The position numbers and the translations under genes were made by a program. A stretch of DNA of 10,308 nt from Gammaproteobacteria bacterium (GTDB taxonomy: Bacteria > Pseudomonadota > Gammaproteobacteria > Pseudomonadales > Pseudohongiellaceae). How positions within the stretch are numbered: the first letter of the stretch is position 1; the number at the start of each line of letters is the position of its first letter. Location of the stretch: the NCBI GenBank assembly GCA_003514305.1, contig DORE01000191.1, positions 4,190-14,497 of the forward strand, in the 5' to 3' direction. Shown piece after piece: positions 1 through 6,876 of this stretch. The notes under the pieces are model-generated. The model saw nothing but the letters and a program-made list of their open reading frames with translations, was not told where the DNA came from and made no database searches.

Positions 1-4
1 CGGC

Positions 5-33
5 ATCCTACAGAAACAGGGCCACAGATGCAA
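5..33 (-). promoter_or_regulatory. sigma70 promoter firing leftward, probably for the rpsF operon outside the window
   Basis: On the minus strand there is a -35 box TTGCAT (28-33), a 17-base spacer and a -10 box TAGGAT (5-10), followed at once by GC-rich GCCG. The GC-rich discriminator is the kind seen at growth-rate-controlled ribosomal promoters. In many gammaproteobacteria rpsF-rpsR-rplI follows rlmB in the same direction, so this is inferred to be that operon's promoter. The target gene itself is not in the window. Confidence 0.6.
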
Positions 34-129
34 GAAAACCCGTCTGAAATATTAGCCTACGAGCCGTAATTGCTGGTGTCGGCTTACGGACTCAGCACCA
101 GCTGTAAAGGCTGTGTCATCGCAAATATG

Positions 130-144
130 CCGGTACAATACCGG
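130..144 (-). terminator. weak hairpin after rlmB (possible terminator or pause)
   Basis: A perfect 6-bp stem (CCGGTA/TACCGG) with a 3-base loop lies 14 bases beyond the rlmB stop codon. No real T-run follows on the minus strand (CATATTTGCG), so intrinsic termination would be poor. The same bases also form a direct repeat of CCGGTAC. Larger imperfect inverted repeats at 62-113 (GCTGGTG/CACCAGC and CCGTAA/TTACGG) could take part in the same 3' end. Confidence 0.25.
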
Positions 145-158
145 TACCCTTCGAAAAT

Positions 159-917
159 TCATTGTTCGATCTGACGCTGACGAACGGCTTCGAAAAGAAT
201 TACCCCAGCCGCTACCGAAACATTCAAACTGCTCATTGCTCCAGCCATAGGGATACCGATCAGAAAATCGCACTTCTCTTTAGTAAGGCGCCGCAATCCG
301 GTGCCCTCTGATCCCATAACTACGGCTACAGCGCCGCGCAAGTCTTGCTCATAAACGCCAGTTTCGGCGTTATCGTCAGTACCAAAAAGCCACAACCCAC
401 GTTCCTTTAGCTGTATCAAGGCCCGCGAGAGGTTCGGCACCGCAAATAGGTTGACTGTTTCAGCCGCACCACACGCTACCCTGCGAACGGTCGCATTAAC
501 TTGCACTGCCTTATCTTTTGGAATGATGACTGCATCTACCCCGGCAGCATCTGCCGACCGCAAACAGGCCCCTAGATTATGAGGATCAGTGACACCATCC
601 AGTATCAGCAGCAATGGCGGCGCGCAACGGCCCTCCAGGCCCGCCAGAAACTCACCCCATTCGGATTGCTTGAAATCCCGCTGCGTATCTGCCAATTCCA
701 CAGCCACTCCTTGATGCACCTCCAAGCAGACTCGATACAGTTCCTTCGCATCCAGCTCTTCAAGCTCAATCTCCGCGGCTATAGCAAGGTTGCGAACCGC
801 ATCAAGACGATCGTCTCCGCGATCGCGATTAAGCAACACGCGTTTGGCGGACTGTGGGTTTTGTTTCAGTAATTCCGAAACGGCGTTTATGCCAGTGACC
901 CAATTGATCTCAGACAT
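159..917 (-). CDS. rlmB: 23S rRNA (guanosine-2251-2'-O)-methyltransferase RlmB
   Basis: This SpoU/TrmH-family (SPOUT, trefoil-knot) enzyme uses S-adenosylmethionine to methylate the 2'-O of G2251 in the P-loop of 23S rRNA, in the cytoplasm. The 252 residues match the usual length (about 245-250). An N-terminal substrate-binding domain (about 1-80) is followed by the catalytic domain with the three SpoU motifs: LDGVTDPHNLGACLRSADAAG (106-126, conserved Asn114 and Arg120), VMGSEGTGLRRL (200-211) and IPMAGAMSSLNVSVAAG (222-238). The ATG start gives the family-typical N-terminus MSEINWVTGINAV. It lies 17 bp after the rnr stop, so the two are almost certainly co-transcribed. The Shine-Dalgarno is unusual: AGGA sits only 2 bases before the ATG, and a better GGGAG overlaps the rnr stop 13 bases upstream, hinting at translational coupling. 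Confidence 0.96.
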   Translation of the reverse strand: MSEINWVTGINAVSELLKQNPQSAKRVLLNRDRGDDRLDAVRNLAIAAEIELEELDAKELYRVCLEVHQGVAVELADTQRDFKQSEWGEFLAGLEGRCAPPLLLILDGVTDPHNLGACLRSADAAGVDAVIIPKDKAVQVNATVRRVACGAAETVNLFAVPNLSRALIQLKERGLWLFGTDDNAETGVYEQDLRGAVAVVMGSEGTGLRRLTKEKCDFLIGIPMAGAMSSLNVSVAAGVILFEAVRQRQIEQ

Positions 918-934
918 CTTCCTGCGGACGCTCC

Positions 935-3538
935 CTAGCGCGATTTCCGTGTTCGGGTTTTCTTGCTCAAACCATTTCCACCCGATGATTTGCCTTGCTT
1001 ATTAAGGTTTACTTGTCGCTCGACCGATCCTCGAGTAGCTGTTTGATCACGTGATATTCTCTTCTTCGCAGTCTTTTCTGGCTTTCCAGATTTTTTTCGA
1101 GCTGATTTTTTAGGCTGTGTGTGCTTTGCGCCAGACTCATTATTGCTGGACTTGCGCTTTTTTGTAACGCCTTTTTTAACCTGACCTTTCTTTGGCTCTG
1201 AGGTGGCTCCACCAGCTTTTGAAGCCCTGCGCAAATGCCCTTTAGTGACCCTAGCCCGATTGCTGCCTATCATTTGAAGGTCAATCTTTTTTTCTTCCAG
1301 ATCAACTCTGACAATACGAACGGTGACGCTATCTCCAAGCTGATAGTTCAGGCCAGAGCGCTCGGCCCGCAGCAAGTGGCGCACAGGATCAAAACGATAG
1401 TAATCATTGCTCAGCTCGGTGATGTGAACCAAACCCTCGACATGATAGTCGCTGAGCTCAATGAATAAACCAAAACTGGCTACCGAAACAATCGTTCCAT
1501 TAAATTCATCGCCGACACGGTCTTGCATATACTCACACTTGAGCCAATCAGCAACGCTGTAGCTTGCCGCATCCGCGCGTCTCTCAGCCCTTGAACATTG
1601 CTGTCCCAGTAGGCTTAAGTCGGAAAGCTCGTAGGGGTATATGTTGGGTTTTGATAAAGCCTTCTGCCCAGGATGTGCCTGCAGCGAAAGGGATGTACTA
1701 TTGTGAATGAGAAACCGAATAGCTCGATGGACCAGCAGGTCTGGATAACGCCGTATCGGTGATGTGAAATGCGTATATCTTGAGAAATTCAGACCGAAAT
1801 GGCCGCAATTATCAGGGCTATAAACTGCCTGCGCCATGGATCTGATTAGCTGCGTCTGAAGCAAATGTCGATCCGGCCTCCCTGCGATCTGCTGGAGAAC
1901 TTTTTGATAATCACCCGTTAAAGGATTATCGCCTCCACCCAGGTCTAGACCCATTTCGCTCAAAAAATCGCGCAAGCTGTCCACTTTATTCCGATTAGGG
2001 CCCTCGTGAATACGGTATAAGGCGGGCAGGTTAGCATTTTCCAAAAGATCTGCTGCCGCAACGTTTGCGCAGAGCATGCTCTCTTCAATAAGGCGATGAG
2101 CGTCATTCCTCACCACGGGAACAATCTCTCTGATCTTCTTTTCCTTTCCGAAAACCATTCGTGTTTCCGTGGATTCGAAATCCATAGAACCATCGCGCTC
2201 GCGGCATTGCCGTAAGCTTTTAAAAAGTTCGTAAAGAGTGTCGAGCGGCTCAACCAGACGCTCATGCCGCTTACGCAGTTTTTCCCGAAGCTTCAACTCT
2301 GGCGCTGTCTCCGCCGTCTGCAGCATGGCTGCTACTTGAGTGTAGGTAAGCCGAGCATAAGAGTAGATTACGGCCTCATAGAACTTGTACGCTTCCAGTT
2401 TGCCATCTGAAGAGACTCGCATTTCTGCGACCACGGCCAACCGGTCTGTTTGCGGCTTCAGTGAACACAGCCCGTTTGACAGTTTCTCAGGTAGCATGGG
2501 AACCACGTGACCGGGAAAATACACGGAGGTGCCCCTGCTGCCGGCTTCGGCATCAAGCGCAGATCCGGGCTTGACATAATGAGATACATCGGCAATCGCG
2601 ACGAACAGGGTCCAGCCACCATTGAGGGCCCTCTCTGCATAAACCGCATCATCAAAATCCTTCGCATCCTCTCCATCGATGGTGACAAACTGGAGATCTC
2701 GCAGGTCAAAGCGCCCGATAGCGTCTTCCTTAGACACCTCCTGGCCTAGCGTTCTGGTTTCTTTTTTAGCTGCCGCTGGCCAAAGATGAGGAATCTCGAA
2801 ACTTCGCAAAGCAATCGAAATCTCGATGCCTGGCGTCGCGACATCGCCGAGTACCTCTGAAACCTCGGCAAGCGCCTTCCGGCGCTTTGAAGGATATTCA
2901 ATGATCCGTGCGACTACAAACTGCCCTTCAGTAGCTCCGCTCCGGTTTTTATCTGGGATGATGAGTTCATGAACAATCTTTTTACTGTCAGGCACAACAA
3001 TACCAAAACCAGATTCTTCGTAATAGCGGCCTACCACTTCCTCGTAGCGGCGTTCAAGAATTTCAACTACTGACCCTTCCTTGCGTCCGCGACTGTCGAT
3101 GCCGGCCACCCTGGCCATAACCCGATCCCCGTCAAATAGACTGGCCATTTCCTTCGCGCTTAGATAAAAATCGTCGGACCCGTCGTCTGGTTCAAAAAAG
3201 CCGTAGCCATCCTTTTTACCGATTACCTGCCCAGGCTTCAGATCCATATGAGAAGGCAAGCCATACGCTCCTTTTCGATTACTGACGAGTTGACCATCGC
3301 GGGACATAGCAATAAGTCGACGCCTCAAGGCCTCATATTGCTCGGCATCATTCAGGTCAAGAAGCATGAATAAATCTTTGAGCTGTAGGGGTGTTCCAGC
3401 CTCCTCCAATTTCTCGAGTATGAATTCTCTGCTGGCTATGGGGTTGTCATACTTTCCAGCCTCACGCTTTGAGAACGGGTCGCGATCTGCTTTTTCCCCG
3501 ACACGCAAGCGGAAGCTTTGTTTAGAATATTGTGGCAT
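935..3538 (-). CDS. rnr: Ribonuclease R, 3'-5' exoribonuclease
   Basis: RNase R is a processive hydrolytic 3'-5' exoribonuclease of the RNB (RNase II) family. It degrades structured mRNA, tRNA and rRNA fragments and works with tmRNA/SmpB in trans-translation. The 867 residues (E. coli 813) show the full layout: winged-helix domain (about 33-95), two cold-shock/OB domains (about 100-240), RNB catalytic domain (about 275-610), S1 domain (about 673-757) and a basic tail (760-867). The metal-binding segment TIDGEDAKDFDDAVY (286-300) supplies Asp288, Asp294, Asp296 and Asp297. Asp296 corresponds to the catalytic Asp280 of E. coli. The RNB signature HFTSPIRRYPDLLVHR is at 590-605. The ATG at 3538 has only a weak GAG upstream, and the first 20 residues extend beyond the E. 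coli start (..DPFSKREA), so translation could begin slightly later. It heads the rnr-rlmB operon. Confidence 0.97.
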   Translation of the reverse strand: MPQYSKQSFRLRVGEKADRDPFSKREAGKYDNPIASREFILEKLEEAGTPLQLKDLFMLLDLNDAEQYEALRRRLIAMSRDGQLVSNRKGAYGLPSHMDLKPGQVIGKKDGYGFFEPDDGSDDFYLSAKEMASLFDGDRVMARVAGIDSRGRKEGSVVEILERRYEEVVGRYYEESGFGIVVPDSKKIVHELIIPDKNRSGATEGQFVVARIIEYPSKRRKALAEVSEVLGDVATPGIEISIALRSFEIPHLWPAAAKKETRTLGQEVSKEDAIGRFDLRDLQFVTIDGEDAKDFDDAVYAERALNGGWTLFVAIADVSHYVKPGSALDAEAGSRGTSVYFPGHVVPMLPEKLSNGLCSLKPQTDRLAVVAEMRVSSDGKLEAYKFYEAVIYSYARLTYTQVAAMLQTAETAPELKLREKLRKRHERLVEPLDTLYELFKSLRQCRERDGSMDFESTETRMVFGKEKKIREIVPVVRNDAHRLIEESMLCANVAAADLLENANLPALYRIHEGPNRNKVDSLRDFLSEMGLDLGGGDNPLTGDYQKVLQQIAGRPDRHLLQTQLIRSMAQAVYSPDNCGHFGLNFSRYTHFTSPIRRYPDLLVHRAIRFLIHNSTSLSLQAHPGQKALSKPNIYPYELSDLSLLGQQCSRAERRADAASYSVADWLKCEYMQDRVGDEFNGTIVSVASFGLFIELSDYHVEGLVHITELSNDYYRFDPVRHLLRAERSGLNYQLGDSVTVRIVRVDLEEKKIDLQMIGSNRARVTKGHLRRASKAGGATSEPKKGQVKKGVTKKRKSSNNESGAKHTQPKKSARKKSGKPEKTAKKRISRDQTATRGSVERQVNLNKQGKSSGGNGLSKKTRTRKSR

Positions 3539-3650
3539 ATAACGTTGCTCTAAATTCGGGGTCTGCCAAAAGCCAAAGGACCTCAGTCACACATCACATA
3601 ACGACTTCTTTGTGGCTACCATATTAACCAAAAACTTTTCAGCTTAATGA

Positions 3651-3666
3651 TACGTCAGTACGTCAG
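3651..3666. repeat. tandem duplication of 8 bp (TACGTCAG x2)
   Basis: TACGTCAG occurs twice back to back in the 202-bp gap between rnr and tRNA-Leu. It is perfect but short. It might be a replication-slippage product or a pair of half-sites, and nothing else supports a function. The rest of this gap holds the rnr leader and, on the minus strand, a lone TAATAT (3621-3626) that could be a -10 box but has no acceptable -35 partner. Confidence 0.5.
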
Positions 3667-3740
3667 CTTGCCTGCCCAGATCAGTCAACCTGCGGCTATC
3701 AAGATTTAGCAATAAGCTCGGTTAACAAGACTAGGAGAAT

Positions 3741-3827
3741 TGGTGCCCAGAGGGAGACTTGAACTCCCACGTCCCGGAGGACACTAGCACCTGAAGCTAG
3801 CGCGTCTACCAATTCCGCCACCTGGGC
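3741..3827 (-). tRNA. tRNA-Leu, anticodon CAG
   Basis: The 87-base minus-strand sequence folds as a class II tRNA. The acceptor stem is GCCCAGG with TCTGGGC (one G-U pair), discriminator A, and an encoded CCA end. The D-arm contains GGCGGAATTGGTAGACGC. The anticodon stem is CTAGC/GCTAG around the loop TTCAGGT, giving anticodon CAG, which reads CUG leucine codons. A long variable arm (TGTCCTCCGGGACG region) and a T-arm with loop TTCAAGT follow. The long variable arm and discriminator A are leucine identity features. It sits just upstream of rnr on the same strand, with a strong promoter 70 bases before it. Confidence 0.97.
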
Positions 3828-3896
3828 TAGGCTCAGCGCACGGCGCACTGTAGTCACGGACTGCTGGACCGAAAGGTCATGCAAATAAGGGGCGAG

Positions 3897-3925
3897 ACTC
3901 TAACCAGCAGAACCAGCCCTGTCAA
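3897..3925 (-). promoter_or_regulatory. strong sigma70 promoter for tRNA-Leu
   Basis: The minus strand shows a perfect -35 box TTGACA (3920-3925), an exact 17-base spacer and a -10 box TAGAGT (3897-3902), followed by GC-rich CTCGCCCC. A GC-rich discriminator is typical of stringently controlled stable-RNA promoters. Transcription would start near 3890, giving a leader of about 60 bases that contains a small GACC-TTTC-GGTC hairpin. As no terminator is visible after the tRNA, this promoter may also feed rnr and rlmB. Confidence 0.75.
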
Positions 3926-3991
3926 CTTTCGATGGATTTGTTCAGAATAGATCTGTCAATCTGCCCTTGCGCACTACACCTGGAGAGAAAC

Positions 3992-4885
3992 ATGAAACTG
4001 ACTAAAGCTCTAGTCAATTTAACGGCGCTGCTCAGCTTTAGCCCTGCGTTCGCACAAGCACAACCGAAAGCAGGGCAGGAGCCCTTGTTGGTTCAACAGC
4101 TTCGGGCTGTCGCACTCGAAGTTTATCAAACGACAGAAGCCAGGCAGGGCGCCGCTGCTATCCGGCACCATATTTATGCAATCGATAATCGTACCATTGC
4201 CAAATATGCAAAAGCGGACGGCGAATTGGTGAACCGATGGAAGGGAAGCCTGGAAGGCTCAATCAGGCATCTCAACAGCTGCTTCGCTGAAGAGGTCAAG
4301 CTTTATTGCGCTAATTCCAATTTCCCAGAATTACCTATGGCCAGCTCTATTGAAGTCTTTTCTACCGACCCCCTTCTGCACACTCACTCGCTCAGTCTCG
4401 GAATCATGGACGAGGGTTCTTTGACCTGGTTTGATCGTCTAGGCAACGGCTGGTTGGCAGGATTTGCGCATTACGATGGACAAGGCGGCACCAGTTTCAA
4501 AGACCATCGGTTCGCCACTATTTATCGATATGACCAGCGGTGGCGTCGACTCGGAGGATGGATGATTCCGGATTCGGTTACTCGTCAGATGCAACCCTAC
4601 GCTGCATCGGGCGGCGCCTTAGGTGCTGATGGGTTACTGTATCTCAGCGGCCACGATAAACCAGAAGTATATGTGCTTGCCGCTCCACGCATGGGCCCTA
4701 AGTTGATTCATGTTGCGACTATCTCCCTAGACATCGAAGGACAAGCTATTACTTGGGCTAACAGTGCCGAACGTGTCTTAATAGGAATAAGTCGATCTTC
4801 CAGAGAGATAAGAACCTTTCAGATTCCATCGGTACCTCTCCCCGACGGATTACTCAGACTGACCGAGGTTAATTTCGCTTTGTAA
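3992..4885 (+). CDS. exported beta-propeller-like protein of unknown function
   Basis: The 297-residue product has a clear Sec signal peptide: MKLTK, a hydrophobic stretch, then ..SPAFA before QAQ (cleavage after about residue 21 or 23), so the mature protein should be periplasmic. The ATG at 3992 is preferred over one 60 bases upstream because GGAGAG lies 5 bases before it and it places the signal peptide at the N-terminus. The mature part is rich in short beta-strand patterns with repeated W/Y and G residues: IYAIDNRTIAKY (61-72), LYCANSNFPELP (104-115), SSIEVFS (118-124), GNGWLAGFAHYDG (151-163), LLYLSGHDKPEVYVL (215-229) and AITWANSAERVLIGI (252-266). This resembles WD40/NHL-type propellers, with HLNS and GHD patches that could line a pocket. 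It may share a transcript with the FAD oxidoreductase 82 bp downstream. No enzyme activity can be assigned. Confidence 0.75.
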   Translation: MKLTKALVNLTALLSFSPAFAQAQPKAGQEPLLVQQLRAVALEVYQTTEARQGAAAIRHHIYAIDNRTIAKYAKADGELVNRWKGSLEGSIRHLNSCFAEEVKLYCANSNFPELPMASSIEVFSTDPLLHTHSLSLGIMDEGSLTWFDRLGNGWLAGFAHYDGQGGTSFKDHRFATIYRYDQRWRRLGGWMIPDSVTRQMQPYAASGGALGADGLLYLSGHDKPEVYVLAAPRMGPKLIHVATISLDIEGQAITWANSAERVLIGISRSSREIRTFQIPSVPLPDGLLRLTEVNFAL

Positions 4886-4967
4886 AGTCAAACAAAAGTG
4901 TCAATCTAATTCAACCGCCCCATCGTTATTGCAACAGTAGCAGCCATCAAATACAAGGACATCGACA

Positions 4968-5945
4968 ATGCGCATCGCAGTAATCGGAGCAGGCCTATCA
5001 GGCTTAAGCGTTGCTCATTCCTTGCGAAACTTTACCGAAGTACAGATGTTTGAAAAGTCCCGTGGCGTTGGAGGACGCCTTGCCACGCGCCGGGCAGCAG
5101 GCTACGAGTTTGATCACGGTGCGCAGTTTTTTACTTGCCGTTCCAAATATCTCGAATCACTGTTGAAAAACAAAAATTTTGTTGATGCCGTGACGACTTG
5201 GGAGCCCAAACTTGTTACTCTTGAGCCCAGATCAGGGTCTTTCAAACGTTCCTGGTTCGAGCCACATTACGTCGGCATTCCTTCGATGACGGCATTCCCG
5301 AAGCGGCTCGCAAGGGATTTGGACATTTCGTTTTCTACTTCTGTCCAGGACATTACCCGATGTAAAGCTGGTTGGCGACTCAACGACGAGAGTGGCAATC
5401 CGTTAGGGGTGTTTGATTGGGTCGTTTCTGCCATCCCGGCGCCCCAAGCCGATGTGATTTTTGGCACTTTGTTTGCCGAGCGTAATTCAATGAAAATGGC
5501 GAGGTTGTCGCCTTGCTTTGCATTGATGATCGCTCTTTCAGACCGGCCGAAGTTGAACTTTGACGCTGCAGTGGTTAGAAAATCGCCTATTTCTTGGCTG
5601 GCACTCAATTGCAGTAAGCCTGCCCGCAATAGTCCCTCTGCTCTTGTAGTGCACAGCAGCAACGATTGGGCGTATGAGCACATAGATGATAAGCCATTAG
5701 ACATTGAGAATCATCTACTCACGGCACTGCATCAGCTTGTCGATATCAATTTATTGGAGGTAAAGCAGACCTATCTGCAGCGATGGCGGTACGCCAAAGT
5801 CGAAAGAGATATCGAAAAAGAATTTCTGATAGACGAGGAGAACCAGCTTGCAGCGGTCGGCGATTGGTGTATTGGTAACAGGGCGGAAGATGCGTTTGTC
5901 AGCGGTCGTGCGCTGGCAGAATATTTATGCAGAATCCTCAATTAA
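4968..5945 (+). CDS. renalase-like NAD(P)/FAD-dependent oxidoreductase
   Basis: This 325-residue flavoprotein has an N-terminal Rossmann dinucleotide-binding motif, VIGAGLSGLS (5-14, GxGxxG), and an acidic residue at the end of the second strand (Glu29). GVGGRLATRR (33-42) follows, the GG-R motif of the amine-oxidase/renalase group, and then FDHGAQFFTCRS (48-59). The C-terminal GDW (298-300) with ..AEDAFVSGRALAEYL is the usual second FAD-contact region. The overall pattern matches the bacterial group of predicted NAD/FAD-dependent oxidoreductases (COG3380-like). Characterised bacterial renalases oxidise off-pathway dihydro-NAD(P) isomers, and a similar repair role is possible here but is only inference. 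There is no signal peptide, so it is cytoplasmic. AAGGA lies 8 bases before the ATG. The gene ends 8 bp from the convergent CopC-like gene. Confidence 0.88.
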   Translation: MRIAVIGAGLSGLSVAHSLRNFTEVQMFEKSRGVGGRLATRRAAGYEFDHGAQFFTCRSKYLESLLKNKNFVDAVTTWEPKLVTLEPRSGSFKRSWFEPHYVGIPSMTAFPKRLARDLDISFSTSVQDITRCKAGWRLNDESGNPLGVFDWVVSAIPAPQADVIFGTLFAERNSMKMARLSPCFALMIALSDRPKLNFDAAVVRKSPISWLALNCSKPARNSPSALVVHSSNDWAYEHIDDKPLDIENHLLTALHQLVDINLLEVKQTYLQRWRYAKVERDIEKEFLIDEENQLAAVGDWCIGNRAEDAFVSGRALAEYLCRILN

Positions 5946-5953
5946 ATAAAGGC

Positions 5954-6322
5954 CTACTTTGTCACTGTGAAATCAAACTTGCCCGCGTGAATTGTCGTGT
6001 CATTCGTGATTACCGTCGTCCACTCCACGGTGTAAGAGCCTGGCGTCAGTGGATCGAGTATTTCGATCATAAGATCATCGGCGGCCATTGTGTGCAAGCC
6101 CCTCAACCGATACTCGCCGTTAGGCCCGATAAGCCGAAGGACACTTCGATCGACATCTGGAAGGCCTGCAAAGAAGAGCCGTAAAGTGCGCGGTGCGCGA
6201 GTAAGTAACGCGCCTGCTTTTGGTTCAGAGTTTAGCATCGGTAAATGAGACACTGCCGACCCACACGCGCTGGCGGCAGTGGCTACCAACATTAAAACGA
6301 CGAGTAATTTAGCCTTTTGCAT
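5954..6322 (-). CDS. CopC-like exported protein with altered copper ligands
   Basis: This 122-residue protein has a signal peptide (MQKAKLLVVLMLVATAASA). The next residue is Cys20, so it is either cleaved by signal peptidase I after ASA or is a lipoprotein with a poor lipobox (ASAC). The mature region fits the CopC beta-sandwich: SHLPMLNSEPKAGALL (25-40), LRLFFAGLPD (47-56), LRLIGPNGEY (62-71), and PLTPGSYTVEWTTVITNDTTIHAGKFDFTV (91-120, the family's C-terminal strand pair). In classical CopC, Cu(II) is bound by the mature N-terminal His and a later D-x-H. Here the first His is His26, six residues past the cleavage site, and D-x-H has become DTTIH (Asp108, His112). Copper binding is therefore uncertain. 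No copD or other copper gene is adjacent. The ribosome binding site is weak. It may be transcribed together with the small ORF 98 bp upstream. Confidence 0.75.
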   Translation of the reverse strand: MQKAKLLVVLMLVATAASACGSAVSHLPMLNSEPKAGALLTRAPRTLRLFFAGLPDVDRSVLRLIGPNGEYRLRGLHTMAADDLMIEILDPLTPGSYTVEWTTVITNDTTIHAGKFDFTVTK

Positions 6323-6420
6323 TGAAATGTAGGGCAGTGTTTATTAATCGATAGCGATAAAGGGGAACGCCCAGTGGAGCTCTTTTCTACAGAGTCGAAA
6401 AATCGCCAGCGAAGTTAGAA

Positions 6421-6594
6421 TCATTGTTGGTCACGCTCCGCCTTTACTTGAGCTAACTCTTTCGCGAACTCCTGAAGCTTGGCGCGGATCTCTTCTTCCT
6501 TTAATTGGCGCAAGAAAAGCTTATCCCCATCTATGCCCTCATCGAGTGACAAATCACTCGGTTGACTACTGACAATTTCCGCAAGTTTTGACAT
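6421..6594 (-). CDS. 57-residue small hypothetical protein
   Basis: This is a short minus-strand reading frame from ATG (6594) to TGA (6421). The protein starts MSKLAEIVSSQPSDLSLDEG and then becomes a charged, probably helical stretch (about 25-57: KLFLRQLKEEEIRAKLQEFAK.. to ..AERDQQ) that could form an amphipathic helix or short coiled coil. GGGAG lies 9 bases before the ATG, a good Shine-Dalgarno. A promoter-like TTGACT-17-TATGTT lies upstream at 6735-6763, and a perfect inverted repeat sits in the leader. It has no signal peptide, membrane segment or Cys, so it should be a small soluble cytoplasmic protein. I do not recognise a family. It lies upstream of the CopC-like gene on the same strand, but 98 bp separate them and the CopC-like gene could be independent. 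Confidence 0.65.
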   Translation of the reverse strand: MSKLAEIVSSQPSDLSLDEGIDGDKLFLRQLKEEEIRAKLQEFAKELAQVKAERDQQ

Positions 6595-6621
6595 GACTTG
6601 TAGCTCCCAGTCTCTTGATGT

Positions 6622-6648
6622 GCATTCAGTGAGGTAATTACTGAATGC
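6622..6648 (-). repeat. perfect 9-bp inverted repeat in the leader of the small ORF
   Basis: GCATTCAGT (6622-6630) and ACTGAATGC (6640-6648) are perfect inverted copies separated by 9 bases. It lies 13 bases upstream of the Shine-Dalgarno of the 57-aa gene. It could be an RNA hairpin in the 5' leader or a DNA operator for a dimeric regulator, with arm centres 18 bp apart. The octamer TAATTACT, which overlaps the loop and right arm (6635-6642), recurs at 6694-6701 further up the same leader, and a second small hairpin (CTGAA-AAAC-TTCAG) is at 6674-6687. Confidence 0.6.
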
Positions 6649-6734
6649 GCTGCTACATTTTGTTCTTCTAGCGCTGAAAAACTTCAGATCTTTTAATTAC
6701 TTATGCGTGATAGGACTAATACCACGACGTTCGC

Positions 6735-6763
6735 AACATATAGCGTATGTAATATTAAGTCAA
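6735..6763 (-). promoter_or_regulatory. candidate sigma70 promoter for the 57-aa ORF
   Basis: On the minus strand, -35 TTGACT (6758-6763), a 17-base spacer and -10 TATGTT (6735-6740) would start transcription near 6728. This gives a leader of about 134 bases before the small ORF. The -35 matches consensus in 5 of 6 positions and the -10 in 4 of 6. The surrounding AT-richness raises the chance of a fortuitous match. Confidence 0.4.
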
Positions 6764-6876
6764 ACAATATGTAGTGTTGATTATTATTGAGAGCAGCGAC
6801 ACACTTTCGAGCGTAAAATTAATCTAAGCAAATCCATAGCTTATAGGCGTGTTGTAAAAAAATAAGATATATATAT

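Noticed and set aside
2458..2749. overlapping 80-odd-codon frames inside rnr on both strands
   Set aside because: They sit opposite or out of frame with the RNB catalytic domain and have no domain features. They are shadow frames.
3741..3827. tRNA-Leu as an integration site for a genomic island
   Set aside because: Integrative elements insert on the 3' side of a tRNA, here towards rnr, where only 202 bp of ordinary spacer lie. No integrase gene and no repeat of the tRNA 3' end is seen on the accessory side.
3699..3884. 61-codon minus-strand frame covering the tRNA
   Set aside because: Its protein (..QVAELVDALASGASV..) is simply the translation of tRNA-Leu, a well-known false gene call.
5267..5704. 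145-codon frame antisense to the FAD oxidoreductase
   Set aside because: It lies wholly inside a gene with strong family motifs, has no recognisable domain and no ribosome binding site. It is a shadow frame.
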